Shown here: positions 26,623 through 36,309 of the stretch, piece by piece | Layout: each line of letters opens with the position of its first letter | How positions within the stretch are numbered: the first letter of the stretch is position 1 | Assembly: GCF_047160095.1 (NCBI RefSeq) | Contig: NZ_AP038785.1 | Coordinates: forward strand, 434,001-498,000 | DNA: 64,000 bases | Reading direction: 5' to 3' | Source of the DNA: Rodentibacter abscessus | GTDB lineage: Bacteria; Pseudomonadota; Gammaproteobacteria; Enterobacterales; Pasteurellaceae | Program-made: the position numbers and the translations under genes | Notes under the pieces: generated by a model | Databases searched by the model: none | What the model saw: only the letters and a program-made list of their open reading frames with translations | What the model was told of the DNA's origin: nothing

Positions 26623-29600
26623 GTGTTTATCGTTTATTATTCTAACCAACTTGAAAAACAAAAAGAGATTCTTGCCGAAGTATTTAAAAATCTTCTCCCT
26701 GAAGATCCTTTCCAACAAGACATTATTTTGGTGCAAAGTCCGGGAATGGCACAATGGCTACAAATGGCGTTGGCAAAGAAAAATGGAATTTCCGCTAATT
26801 TGACTTTCCCGATGCCGGCAACCTTTATTTGGCAACTTTATGCGGATAATTTACCGGCGGTTGCTTTGCAAAATCCATTTGATAAAGATGCAATGATGTG
26901 GCGTTTAATGGATTTGATTCCTGACTTTTTAACGCTGGAAAGTTTTGCGCCTTTGCGTCATTATTTGGCTTCTTCGCACCATTCCGAACAATATAAACGC
27001 TATCAACTCAGTCGTAAAATCGCCGATTTATTCGACCAATACTTAGTTTATCGCCCCGAATGGATTTTTGCTTGGGAAAGGGAGGAAGATGAAAATATTA
27101 CAGTGCAAATTAAAATGCAACAATCTCACTTAAATGAAACATTGTTGCAACAAATTCAAGATAATGTAGCGTGGCAAGGGATATTATGGCGTGCATTAGT
27201 GGCAAAGGTAAAAGCGGATTTGGGCGATCAAGCTATGCACCGTGCCGCCTTACACGAGCAATTTTTATCCCTATTAAATAATAAAGAGCGGGCTAAAAAA
27301 TTGCCCGAACGCATATTTATTTTTGGTATTTCGGCATTACCAACGGCATATTTGTCCATTCTGCAAGCAATGTCATCGGAGGTGGATATCCATCTATTCT
27401 TCAATAATCCAAGTCAAGAATATTGGGGTGATCTTCGTGATTTGCGTATGGATTATTTACGCTCCCGTATGCGCCGAGATTATCAAAAACAAAACGAAAT
27501 TCGACCGCTCTTTTCGGTAGGGCAAATATCACAATTAGAAAAAGGCGACCTTGAGACGACTTATCACGATGAAAATCTCCAAATCGGTAATCCGCTGCTT
27601 GCCGCTTGGGGGAAAATGGGACGTGATTTTCTTTACACTTTGGTGCGGGATGAAGAGCGGGTTGAAACTTACTCTGTAAACGCTTATGAGGATATTTCAA
27701 ATTCGACCCTACTTGGTCAGCTACAATCTCATATTTTGCATTTAGAAAACCGCCCTTTAAAAATTGAAAAAAATGACCGCACTTTAAGTATTCATTCCTG
27801 CCATAGTGCGATGCGGGAAGTGGAAGTATTGCGTGATTATCTACTGGGCTTATTCAATCAGGATCCGACATTAACCCCAAAAGATATTGTCGTTATGGTG
27901 GCGGATATTAACCAATATACCCCTTATATTCAGGCTATTTTCGGGCAAAAAAATGGTAATGCACCCTTAATTCCGTTCTCCATTTCCGATAACAAATTAT
28001 CGGAAAGTGATGTACTGGTTTCCAGTTATTTAACCTTATTGCGTTTGAAAGAAAGTACGTTTAGTGCGGAAGAAATATTAACTTTATTAGATGTTCCGGC
28101 AATGCGGGAACGTTTTAATATTTCTCTTTCCGATTTGCCTTTAGTGCGTGAGTGGGTGGCGGATGCCGGCATTCGTTTCGGTTTGCAAAAACAACAAAAC
28201 GGCGTGAATTTCAATTCTTGGCAAGCGGGTTTGGAACGTATGGTACTAGGTTATGCTATGCGGGAAGAACACGGTGTCTGGCAAGAAAGTCTCGGATTGG
28301 ATAGTAGTTACGGCTTGAAAGGTTTGCTTGCCGGTAAATTATCACATTTTTTCTCTGTCCTTTCGGCTTGGTATGAAGAACTTCAACATACTCATTCTAT
28401 GGAAAAATGGCGTGAAATATTAACCGCACTTTTAACAGACTTTTTTGTGCAAAACGAAGAAACAAAGGACACATTGTTTTATATCCAAGAGAAGATTAAC
28501 GAGATAGCGGAGCTGTTAGCCGAGCTTCATTTTGATACGCCGCTACAGGCTGATGTGATTGCCGATGTGATGACGATAAAATTAGAAGAAGCCCCAAACA
28601 GTCTGAAATTTTTAGCCGGAAACGTGAATTTTTGCACATTATTACCAATGCGTTCCGTGCCCTTTAAAGTGGTGTGTTTGTTGGGGATGAACGAGGCGGA
28701 TTATCCACGCACGCAAACACCAAACAGCTTTGATTTAATGCAATATCACCATCAAAAAGGCGATCGTGTACGCCGTGATGACGATCGTTATTTATTCCTC
28801 GAAGCCTTGCTTGCGGCGAGAGATTATTGTTATATCAGTTATATCGGGCGTTCAATTATTGATAATCAACCGAAAGCACCTTCCGTATTGGTAACGCAAC
28901 TGCTGGACTATGTTAATCACAGTCAAACGGATGAACAAAAAATAGTAGTTCAACAACATAGCATGACAGCATTTAGCCCGAACAACTTCAAAAACACCGA
29001 AAATTTTGACCGCTCTTTTGCCGACAAATGGTTGCCGATGGCAAAAATAGACGCTAGCGCGCAGCAAAAAGAATTTATCGTGAAGATGGACAATAAGGAA
29101 AACATTACGGAAATTGAGCTGGATCGTTTCGTGAGTTTTGTGGAAAATCCGGTGAAATTTTTCTTTGAAAAACAATTAGGCGTATATTTTCGTGACGAAG
29201 ATGATCGTATTGCCGACAGCGAAAATTTTGTCTTAAGCGGATTGGATAAATATGCTCTGAATAATGCGTTGATTTATACGGATGAAGATAAATTTGATGA
29301 ATATTTTGCGCAAGCTAGGGTAAAAGGCGTGCTGCCACGGGCTCAATTTGGCAAGGTTGCAGCAGAAACGGTGCGGGATACTGTGCTGGAATTTAAAGAA
29401 AAAATTGAAGAGCTTGGCAAACCGCATAATGCTTCTATTGATTTTAATTTGGATGTTTTGTGGGGCGATAAAACTCAATCGGTTCGTTTATTCGGCTATA
29501 TGGAAAATTTATTTGAGGGGGAGCAGGTAATTGAATGGCGTTTTGCCGATTACAAAGAACGCTATCGTATTCGCCCTTGGCTTTATTATTTGCTCCGGCT

Positions 29601-30021
29601 TGTGACACAAAATAATGCAATGCCGCCGATTTTAATCACTAAAGATAAGCGGATCGAATTTTCACCAATAACGCCTGAAGCCGCCTTGGATCAGCTACGA
29701 ATTTATGTGCAGGCTTATTTGCAAAGTCAATTTGAAATTCAACTGATTCCAACCGTGGATAAAATCACCGATTTTATTGTAAGAGAGGAAAGTGCGGTCT
29801 ATTTTGAATCGATTTTAGAAAAACTCAAAAAATTAGCGGAAGATAATAAATTTGGTAACCATACCAAAAAAGCCGATCCCTATTGGGCTCGTGTGTTGGC
29901 ACAAACCACAAAATTTGAGAAGGAAGAAAATTTAGCCGTACTAATAGAGCAAACGAAAAATTGGTTCGGATTAATGTTTGCCGAATCGGAGAAGAAAACG
30001 GTTAAGAAAGGCGGAAAGTAA
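26623..30021 (+). CDS. recC: Exodeoxyribonuclease V subunit gamma (RecC)
   Basis: 1132 residues, the size of E. coli RecC. RecC scaffolds the RecBCD helicase-nuclease and reads Chi. The start GTG-TTT-ATC gives MFIVYYSNQLEKQKE, matching the RecC N-terminus, and VQSPGMAQWLQMALA and FPMPATFIWQLY follow the family. There are inactive helicase-like and nuclease-like domains as expected. Uptake signals occur inside (27775, 28422, 29007, 29785). It follows the com genes by 43 bases and may be read from the same promoter. Confidence 0.95.
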   Translation: MFIVYYSNQLEKQKEILAEVFKNLLPEDPFQQDIILVQSPGMAQWLQMALAKKNGISANLTFPMPATFIWQLYADNLPAVALQNPFDKDAMMWRLMDLIPDFLTLESFAPLRHYLASSHHSEQYKRYQLSRKIADLFDQYLVYRPEWIFAWEREEDENITVQIKMQQSHLNETLLQQIQDNVAWQGILWRALVAKVKADLGDQAMHRAALHEQFLSLLNNKERAKKLPERIFIFGISALPTAYLSILQAMSSEVDIHLFFNNPSQEYWGDLRDLRMDYLRSRMRRDYQKQNEIRPLFSVGQISQLEKGDLETTYHDENLQIGNPLLAAWGKMGRDFLYTLVRDEERVETYSVNAYEDISNSTLLGQLQSHILHLENRPLKIEKNDRTLSIHSCHSAMREVEVLRDYLLGLFNQDPTLTPKDIVVMVADINQYTPYIQAIFGQKNGNAPLIPFSISDNKLSESDVLVSSYLTLLRLKESTFSAEEILTLLDVPAMRERFNISLSDLPLVREWVADAGIRFGLQKQQNGVNFNSWQAGLERMVLGYAMREEHGVWQESLGLDSSYGLKGLLAGKLSHFFSVLSAWYEELQHTHSMEKWREILTALLTDFFVQNEETKDTLFYIQEKINEIAELLAELHFDTPLQADVIADVMTIKLEEAPNSLKFLAGNVNFCTLLPMRSVPFKVVCLLGMNEADYPRTQTPNSFDLMQYHHQKGDRVRRDDDRYLFLEALLAARDYCYISYIGRSIIDNQPKAPSVLVTQLLDYVNHSQTDEQKIVVQQHSMTAFSPNNFKNTENFDRSFADKWLPMAKIDASAQQKEFIVKMDNKENITEIELDRFVSFVENPVKFFFEKQLGVYFRDEDDRIADSENFVLSGLDKYALNNALIYTDEDKFDEYFAQARVKGVLPRAQFGKVAAETVRDTVLEFKEKIEELGKPHNASIDFNLDVLWGDKTQSVRLFGYMENLFEGEQVIEWRFADYKERYRIRPWLYYLLRLVTQNNAMPPILITKDKRIEFSPITPEAALDQLRIYVQAYLQSQFEIQLIPTVDKITDFIVREESAVYFESILEKLKKLAEDNKFGNHTKKADPYWARVLAQTTKFEKEENLAVLIEQTKNWFGLMFAESEKKTVKKGGK

Positions 30022-30079
30022 ATCGTCAAAAGAGACTTTTTTTGTTAAGATATCGCCCCCTCTTTGATAAGGATGTCCT

Positions 30080-30529
30080 ATGCATTGTCCATTTTGTTCT
30101 ACGGAAGAAACCAAGGTTATTGACAGCCGTTTGGTTTCGGATGGTTATCAGGTTCGCCGTCGCCGTGAGTGCGGTAATTGCCATGAGCGTTTTACAACCT
30201 TTGAAACAGCAGAGTTAGTGATACCGAAAATTATTAAAACCGATGGCTCTCGTGAGCCTTTTAATGAAGATAAGCTTCGTAGCGGCATCTTGCATGCATT
30301 GGAAAAACGTCCGGTGAGTTCTGATGACGTGGAAAAAGCCATTAATCACATCATTATTCAGCTGCGTGCCACGGGGGAGCGTGAAGTACCAAGTCAATTG
30401 GTAGGCAAACTCGCCATGAATGCGCTAAAAGGGTTGGATAAAGTCGCTTATATTCGTTTCGCCTCAGTCTATTTGAGCTTTGATAACATCAACCAATTTA
30501 CTAAAGAAATCGAAAGTCTGAAGGATTAA
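30080..30529 (+). CDS. nrdR: Transcriptional repressor NrdR
   Basis: 149 residues. A four-cysteine zinc ribbon (MHCPFC and CGNCHERF) is followed by an ATP-cone domain (VIPKIIKTDGSREPFNEDKL). NrdR represses ribonucleotide reductase operons according to nucleotide state. It is followed at three bases by ribD, the conserved nrdR-ribD pair. Confidence 0.97.
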   Translation: MHCPFCSTEETKVIDSRLVSDGYQVRRRRECGNCHERFTTFETAELVIPKIIKTDGSREPFNEDKLRSGILHALEKRPVSSDDVEKAINHIIIQLRATGEREVPSQLVGKLAMNALKGLDKVAYIRFASVYLSFDNINQFTKEIESLKD

Positions 30530-30531
30530 AT

Positions 30532-31650
30532 ATGTCTGAGTTTTCCGAGCAGGATCACCGATTTATGCAACGTGCGTTAGATTTAGCGGCGAAAGGTGTA
30601 TATACCACTTCACCGAATCCTAGCGTGGGCTGTGTGTTGGTAAAAGAGGGGAAGATTGTAGGTGAGGGTTTTCACTTCAAAGCAGGGCAACCGCACGCAG
30701 AACGTGTTGCTTTGACACAAGCAGGGGATAAAGCAAAAGGAGCGACAGCTTACGTAACCCTAGAGCCTTGTTCGCATTATGGACGTACTCCGCCTTGTGC
30801 ATTGGGTTTAATTGAAGCCGGTGTGGTGAAAGTAGTTGCCGCAATGCAAGATCCGAATCCGCAAGTTGCAGGTAAAGGATTAAAAATGCTCGCGGAGGCA
30901 GGCATTGAAAGTGCGGTCAATTTATTGAACGATTTTGCCGAAAATCTTAATAAGGGTTTTTTGAAACGAATGCGTCAAGATGTGCCTTTCGTTCAACTGA
31001 AATTAGCTATGAGCCTTGATGGCAGAACGGCGATGGCAAGTGGTGAAAGTAAATGGATTACGGGGGCGGCTTCTCGTTCCGATGTTCAAAAAATGCGGGC
31101 AAAATCATCCGCACTTTTATCAACATCGTCAACCGTATTAGCGGATGACCCGAGTTTAAACGTGCGTTGGAACGATTTTCCCGATGATCTTAAAAAAGAT
31201 TATGCTAAAGAAACCGTGCGACAACCCATTCGAGTGATTTTGGATTCCAAACATCGCATTCAACCTACTCACAAATTATTTGAAACGAACTCTCCTGTTT
31301 GGTTGGTTTCAAGCGAAGCACGGGATCTTTCGAATTTTCCCGATTTTTGCGAACAAATACTTCTGCCTAAAGAAAATTTATTATCCGAATTGATGATTGA
31401 ATTGGGGAAACGGCAAATCAATACCCTTTGGGTAGAAGCAGGTGCAAATTTAGCCGGTAGTTTGATTGAGCAAAAATTAGCGGATGAACTTATAATTTAT
31501 ATTGCACCGAAATTATTGGGTGATCAGGCTCGTGGGCTATGCCGACTTCCTCATTTATTACAGTTGGCGGATGCACCTTTGTGGCAATTAGAGGAATTTC
31601 AACAAATCGGCGATGATATAAAATTAACTTACAAGCCGAAAGGATCTTAA
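30532..31650 (+). CDS. ribD: Bifunctional riboflavin deaminase/reductase RibD
   Basis: 372 residues. The N-terminal deaminase has the zinc motifs HAERVAL and PCSHYGRTPPC (about residues 52-88), and the C-terminal reductase begins near residue 150 with LKLAMSLDGRTAMASGESKWITG. It makes two steps of riboflavin synthesis. No FMN riboswitch is seen upstream because it is inside the nrdR-ribD-degS unit. Confidence 0.96.
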   Translation: MSEFSEQDHRFMQRALDLAAKGVYTTSPNPSVGCVLVKEGKIVGEGFHFKAGQPHAERVALTQAGDKAKGATAYVTLEPCSHYGRTPPCALGLIEAGVVKVVAAMQDPNPQVAGKGLKMLAEAGIESAVNLLNDFAENLNKGFLKRMRQDVPFVQLKLAMSLDGRTAMASGESKWITGAASRSDVQKMRAKSSALLSTSSTVLADDPSLNVRWNDFPDDLKKDYAKETVRQPIRVILDSKHRIQPTHKLFETNSPVWLVSSEARDLSNFPDFCEQILLPKENLLSELMIELGKRQINTLWVEAGANLAGSLIEQKLADELIIYIAPKLLGDQARGLCRLPHLLQLADAPLWQLEEFQQIGDDIKLTYKPKGS

Positions 31651-32670
31651 ATGTTTAAAAAACTTTTTCATGCCGCCCTTTGGGGGTTAGCCGCCGCTGG
31701 TGTTATTCTTTTTGCAGTACCTCGGTTAAATACGAATAGCATCACGACTTCAGATGATATTATGTCTTTCAAAAATGCGGTGCGGATTGCTTCTCCTGCG
31801 GTGGTGAATGTATATAACCGTTCTTTTTCATCAGCTAGCATTAATGATAATGACAGGTTACAAGTGAATAACTTAGGTTCCGGCGTTATTATGAGCCAAG
31901 ACGGTTATATTCTCACCAATAAACACGTTATCCAAAATGCCGATCAAATCGTAGTGGCATTACAAAACGGAAATATTTATGAAGCGAATCTGGTTGGGGC
32001 GGATAATTTAACGGATCTTGCCGTCTTGAAGATTCATGCGAATAATCTTTCCACGATTCCGCAAAATCCAAAACGTCAAGTGCATGTAGGAGATATAGCC
32101 CTTGCTATCGGTAATCCTTACAACTTAGGGCAAAGTGTTTCGCAAGGGATTATCAGTGCAGTCGGGCGCAGTGCAGTAGGGGATTCGCTGGGCAGACAAA
32201 ATTTCATACAAACGGATGCTTCAATTAATCGTGGTAATTCAGGTGGCGCATTAATTAACTCTGCCGGAGAATTGGTGGGAATCAGTACATTGAGTATTGG
32301 TAAAACTTCAAACGAAATTGCCGAAGGTTTGAATTTTGCGATTCCAATGGATATTGCAAATGATGTGTTGCATAAAATTATTCGTGATGGTCGTGTCATT
32401 CGTGGCTATTTTGGCGTACAAAGTGATATTAGCTCCGGTCGGGAAGGTATCGTGATTACCGCAGTAAGCCCTAATAGCCCGGCAGAAAAGGCGGGTATTC
32501 AAGTGGGCGATGTGATTTTGAAATTAAATAATCAGGAGGGGATTTCCGCCCCTGAAATTATGCAAATCATTTCAAATACCAAACCAAATACACAGGTTAT
32601 GGTTACTATTGCCCGTTTGGGGAGAATATTTGATTTACCGGTGATGGTTGAGGAATTGCCGTCTAATTAG
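31651..32670 (+). CDS. degS: Periplasmic serine endoprotease DegS
   Basis: 339 residues. One N-terminal membrane anchor (about residues 7-25) precedes a trypsin-like protease with H92 (TNKHVIQ), D122 (LTDLAVL) and S198 (NRGNSGGA), and a single PDZ domain from about residue 250. The single PDZ and the anchor mark DegS rather than DegP or DegQ. DegS senses unfolded outer-membrane proteins and starts cleavage of the anti-sigma factor RseA. It begins directly after the ribD stop. Confidence 0.94.
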   Translation: MFKKLFHAALWGLAAAGVILFAVPRLNTNSITTSDDIMSFKNAVRIASPAVVNVYNRSFSSASINDNDRLQVNNLGSGVIMSQDGYILTNKHVIQNADQIVVALQNGNIYEANLVGADNLTDLAVLKIHANNLSTIPQNPKRQVHVGDIALAIGNPYNLGQSVSQGIISAVGRSAVGDSLGRQNFIQTDASINRGNSGGALINSAGELVGISTLSIGKTSNEIAEGLNFAIPMDIANDVLHKIIRDGRVIRGYFGVQSDISSGREGIVITAVSPNSPAEKAGIQVGDVILKLNNQEGISAPEIMQIISNTKPNTQVMVTIARLGRIFDLPVMVEELPSN

Positions 32671-32677
32671 AGGTTGT

Positions 32678-33271
32678 ATGGAAATTAAAACCAGCCATTT
32701 TTTTGCTTGTTTGGATCGCCTGCGTTTGATCCAACGTTGGTCGTTAATGCGTAATATCGAAAAGGAAAATCTTGCCGAACATAGTTTACAGGTGGCATTC
32801 GTGGCACAAGCCTTGGCTGTTATCAAAAATAAATTTTTTGCCGGTAAAACCAATCCCGAACGTATTGCCGTGATTGCGATGTATCACGATACTTCCGAAA
32901 TTTTTACCGGTGATTTACCTACCCCGATCAAATATTTCAACCCTGAAATCACACAAGCTTATAAACATATTGAAAGTGCTGCGGAATTGCATCTTATCAG
33001 CCTTTTACCTGCCGAATTACAAGGGGAATTCACACCTTATCTTGACAGTGAAACCTTTTCGGAAGAAGAAAAACATATCGTAAAACAAGCGGACTTAATT
33101 TGCGCTTACATTAAAGCCCAATTTGAATTGGAACACGGCAACCAAGAATTTAAAGCCGCCAAAAACCGTTTAGAAACCCTTATGCAGCAATGGCATAGCC
33201 AAGAAATGGATTACTTTCTTCAAGTGTTCCTGCCTAGTTTCGGGCGGTCTTTAGATGAGATTGCTTTGTAG
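32678..33271 (+). CDS. yfbR: 5'-deoxynucleotidase YfbR
   Basis: 197 residues from the ATG at 32678, which is preceded by AGAGG. The HD-domain ligands are in NLAEHSLQVAF and MYHDTSEIFTGDLPTPIKY, the exact pattern of E. coli YfbR, which dephosphorylates deoxyribonucleoside monophosphates. It lies 7 bases after degS and is probably in the same message. It is the last gene before the CRISPR island. Confidence 0.93.
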   Translation: MEIKTSHFFACLDRLRLIQRWSLMRNIEKENLAEHSLQVAFVAQALAVIKNKFFAGKTNPERIAVIAMYHDTSEIFTGDLPTPIKYFNPEITQAYKHIESAAELHLISLLPAELQGEFTPYLDSETFSEEEKHIVKQADLICAYIKAQFELEHGNQEFKAAKNRLETLMQQWHSQEMDYFLQVFLPSFGRSLDEIAL

Positions 33272-33751
33272 AGTTGTAGATATAAGAAAAGGTTTTATTC
33301 TCTAAATACCAATATGTAAATTCTTATAAAGCTCATTTTTACGACTTGATTTAAGTTTTTTCCAGCTTCTGATTTTGGGCTTTCTCGTTAATTTTCGAAT
33401 AATGTCCGCTACTTGATGAAATTGATAAAGTTAAACGGAAATGTTGTGGAAGCCTGCTAAAAATCTGCGATGGTCAACTAATGCTTGAATCTTATAATCT
33501 TTTTATTGATGGAATCTTTTCAATATATTATTAGATCGTTATTACTGAACAACTAAATTTTCCAGAGTGTTGTTTATAAGTTTTCTTTCCATCGGAATAT
33601 TGTTGATAAATTAATTCAGGATTTATTTGAATTTTAAGGGAAATAATTTGAAACAGGATGCATTTTGATAGCGTGGAACATTATTTCTAATACTGTATTT
33701 TGGAATATGTCTTTTGGAAAAAAATGGACAAGTCTTTTATTCATTTCCAAA
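33272..33751. other. Non-coding, decayed-looking gap at the left edge of the CRISPR island
   Basis: About 480 AT-rich bases with stops in all frames and no recognisable gene, RNA or repeat. Short open stretches on both strands suggest decayed coding DNA, but I cannot assign a family. Confidence 0.5.
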
Positions 33752-33792
33752 AAAATAGCTTAAAGCCTTACAATATAAGCATTTAAGCTATT
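33752..33792. terminator. Terminator downstream of cas6
   Basis: AAAATAGCTTAAA near 33752 and TTTAAGCTATTTT ending at 33792 form a 12-13 bp stem with A and T runs on each side. It lies about 75 bases beyond the cas6 stop and would end the cas10-csm-cas6 message; it can also work on the plus strand. Confidence 0.75.
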
Positions 33793-33867
33793 TTTTTATC
33801 AACTATTTTATCTACCATGTCTATTTTGAACACTAAACGATAGTTAATTTTTCTGTTGTACCAAACT

Positions 33868-34767
33868 TTACAATAATTGATATTTTCCTAAACCAAAAGT
33901 TGCATTTTTACCAACATGTAACCATTGCCCCATATATATTAGCTGTTGCCAATCTTCTGGTACATTATTTAATGCCCAATTTCCAACCAAACCGCCTAAT
34001 TTCATTTTTTGATTTTGACGAGAAGAATACCTTGTCCAGTCCTGCCAATATAACTGTTTATGATCTTCAATCTCTGTAATACCTTGCTTTAGCTGTTCAA
34101 AATTGAGTGAGATCGGCTTATCATGAAATTCGCTTAATAACATAATTCTCTTCGCTAAGCCAAGCAACAAGCGGTTAATTTTAATCTTTTTTTCACCTAT
34201 TGGCTGACCATTTTCTTGTAGGCGTAAGGGCGTTTCAAAATGTAAGCATAAAGAACTTGATAGATTGCCGGGTAACTCAATTTGAGCATTATGCTCAATA
34301 ATATGATCATTGACTAAAATGGATTGATCATTATGACGTAAGTCTACAAGTAATGCTTTTCCTTTTCCAACCTGATATTCAAACGCACGTTTGAAGGCAA
34401 AAGTGATCAGGGGCAACTGATTGAGTAATCTACCAAACAACACCACATCAAAGGCTAATTTTTCACTCTGTTGATATACACGCTCTCCCCATTTAGGCGG
34501 TTCAATAATATACCCATTAGGGACTTGACTAAATTTCTGCACTTGATGTTCAAGCGGTGCGGGTGTTTCAAAAATAGCCGTGTAGGGACAACTACGATAG
34601 AGTGGGCAAGTTTTACAGTTTTCTAACTTAGTCATACAACAAATTTTGCGTAATGATCTGCCAAATACACCACGTAAGGTCGAACCTGCATATTCGGGTA
34701 AAAAAATAGGCTCGCTCACCTGAAAAATAAAGCGATAACGAGCCACTGATAATGTTTTAAAATCCAT
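33868..34767 (-). CDS. cas6: CRISPR pre-crRNA endoribonuclease Cas6
   Basis: 299 residues. Cas6 cuts the array transcript inside each repeat, leaving an 8-base tag on each crRNA. Two RAMP-like halves are seen: an N-terminal half with EYAGSTLRGVFGRSLR and a cluster of five cysteines (residues 43-60, CxxC-like), and a C-terminal half ending in the glycine-rich loop GKNATFGLGKYQLL, typical of this family. It is the last gene of the cas10-csm operon, three bases after csm5. Confidence 0.9.
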   Translation of the reverse strand: MDFKTLSVARYRFIFQVSEPIFLPEYAGSTLRGVFGRSLRKICCMTKLENCKTCPLYRSCPYTAIFETPAPLEHQVQKFSQVPNGYIIEPPKWGERVYQQSEKLAFDVVLFGRLLNQLPLITFAFKRAFEYQVGKGKALLVDLRHNDQSILVNDHIIEHNAQIELPGNLSSSLCLHFETPLRLQENGQPIGEKKIKINRLLLGLAKRIMLLSEFHDKPISLNFEQLKQGITEIEDHKQLYWQDWTRYSSRQNQKMKLGGLVGNWALNNVPEDWQQLIYMGQWLHVGKNATFGLGKYQLL

Positions 34768-34769
34768 TT

Positions 34770-36308
34770 TTATCCAATCAATCTATTTCGTAATTTATTA
34801 TACTCTTTATCCGCATTTTTCTTTTTCATTTCCACGCGTGTTTTTACAAACTCTAACGTTAATTGCTGATAAGTAAATTGTTTGTCGGATTCGTTCCAAG
34901 ATTCTATTGCTGTTCCAATTAGTTTTTTGACTTCGACAAAAAGTGAGGAATGAGTATCAAATTGTTTTTCTCTTCCTGATTCAAATTTAGCCACTAAATC
35001 CATAACCGATTTTTGATTTTCATTAAGAGATTCTAATAATGCCAGCTTATCTAACTCAGCTTGTAATTCTGCCTCTTTTTTCGCTTTGTATTCCATTTCT
35101 TCTTGAATACGCTTATTTTTCTCTCTTTGCTGATTTTCAAAATGAGCTTGCTTATCAAATAGAGACTTAGGTTGTTTTTCACACCATTGTTTCAACATTA
35201 CATTTTCCTCAGTCGGATCAACTTCAAGTAATGCCCACCCAAAAGGAAGCAATCTACTTTTTGCATTTTCTGTTGAAGAAGCCAGCCAAAGCGTTGTAGC
35301 TTGATCACGATAATCATCTTTTCCGTCTTTACCACCTTTCATAATTTTTATTTGAGCCACATTATCGCCACGATAGCTTTTGCTTTCAGCACCGCTTTTA
35401 CCTAATCTGACTAAAATGCCTGAACTTTTCTCAACAAGTAATTTTAGTGATTGAGCTTGTTCTCTTTCCATCAACTGACGATCTACTAATAATGCCATTT
35501 CTTTATCGAAAAGTGAGCGACTAAATTTATTAAGTATATTTAGATAATCAAAAATATTCTGTAAAGTGGCAAATTTATCTTTTCTTACTATGGCTAATTC
35601 AGATTCAAAAGCTCGATATTGTCCTCCAACAATACATTCTCTGCGTAATGCCACACCACGAGCTTCTTTTCTTTGACTACTAACTTTTTTCTTGTGATTT
35701 GTTGAATAACAAATTTGAGTGTAAGCAGTTGAATTTGCTTTAAAATCAGCAAATTTTACTGTGCGTAATAGACTATCAGCAAAAAGACCAATATCTTTTT
35801 CAATAAGTTTTTGCTTATCTCTTTTATCAATTCTAGGATTACCTCGCTTTTGGTGAGCATCATCTAAAAGTGCGGTAGCTAACGCACCTTTAAAACTACT
35901 TGCAGGAATATAGGGTAAATTTTCATAAGGCGAATAACAATGACGTTCAATCGCAAATTGATTAAATACTTTCAGCCCATTCCCTTCAATCGTTGCTGGT
36001 TTACCAATTTTCGTTTCCCAATCCTGAGCTACTCCTGAAGCAACATTCGCAAAATAATGAGCGAAATTAACCGCTTGTATTTTATTACGTTGGAAGAATT
36101 TCTGAATTTCACCTAAATCTGATTTTTGTGCAAGACCTAATAACTGACTACGTTGAGAATCATCTAACCATAATTTACTCGGTTCAAAATGATACAAAAC
36201 CCCTTCATCAATTACATAGTTGGTAGGCTCAAAATCTTCCCCACAGCCGATATGAATTGGTGTGAGTGGGGTAAGATAAACACGGTGATGTTGAAGAAAC
36301 TTATCCAT
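34770..36308 (-). CDS. csm5: Type III-A RAMP protein Csm5, long C-terminal extension
   Basis: Csm5 caps the 3' end of the crRNA in the Csm complex. The N-terminus YLTPLTPIHIGCGEDFEPTNYVID and the later LPYIPASSFKGALATALLDD are RAMP signatures of Csm5. At 512 residues it is longer than most Csm5 proteins; the excess is a charged, probably coiled-coil region from about residue 385 to 435 (rich in E, K and Q) followed by a helical tail ending MKKKNADKEYNKLRNRL. An uptake signal lies at about 35868. One base separates it from csm4. Confidence 0.88.
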   Translation of the reverse strand: MDKFLQHHRVYLTPLTPIHIGCGEDFEPTNYVIDEGVLYHFEPSKLWLDDSQRSQLLGLAQKSDLGEIQKFFQRNKIQAVNFAHYFANVASGVAQDWETKIGKPATIEGNGLKVFNQFAIERHCYSPYENLPYIPASSFKGALATALLDDAHQKRGNPRIDKRDKQKLIEKDIGLFADSLLRTVKFADFKANSTAYTQICYSTNHKKKVSSQRKEARGVALRRECIVGGQYRAFESELAIVRKDKFATLQNIFDYLNILNKFSRSLFDKEMALLVDRQLMEREQAQSLKLLVEKSSGILVRLGKSGAESKSYRGDNVAQIKIMKGGKDGKDDYRDQATTLWLASSTENAKSRLLPFGWALLEVDPTEENVMLKQWCEKQPKSLFDKQAHFENQQREKNKRIQEEMEYKAKKEAELQAELDKLALLESLNENQKSVMDLVAKFESGREKQFDTHSSLFVEVKKLIGTAIESWNESDKQFTYQQLTLEFVKTRVEMKKKNADKEYNKLRNRLIG

Positions 36309-36309
36309 T

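Noticed and set aside
33272..33751. Decayed transposase at the edge of the CRISPR island
   Set aside because: I compared short open stretches with remembered IS families and found no convincing match.
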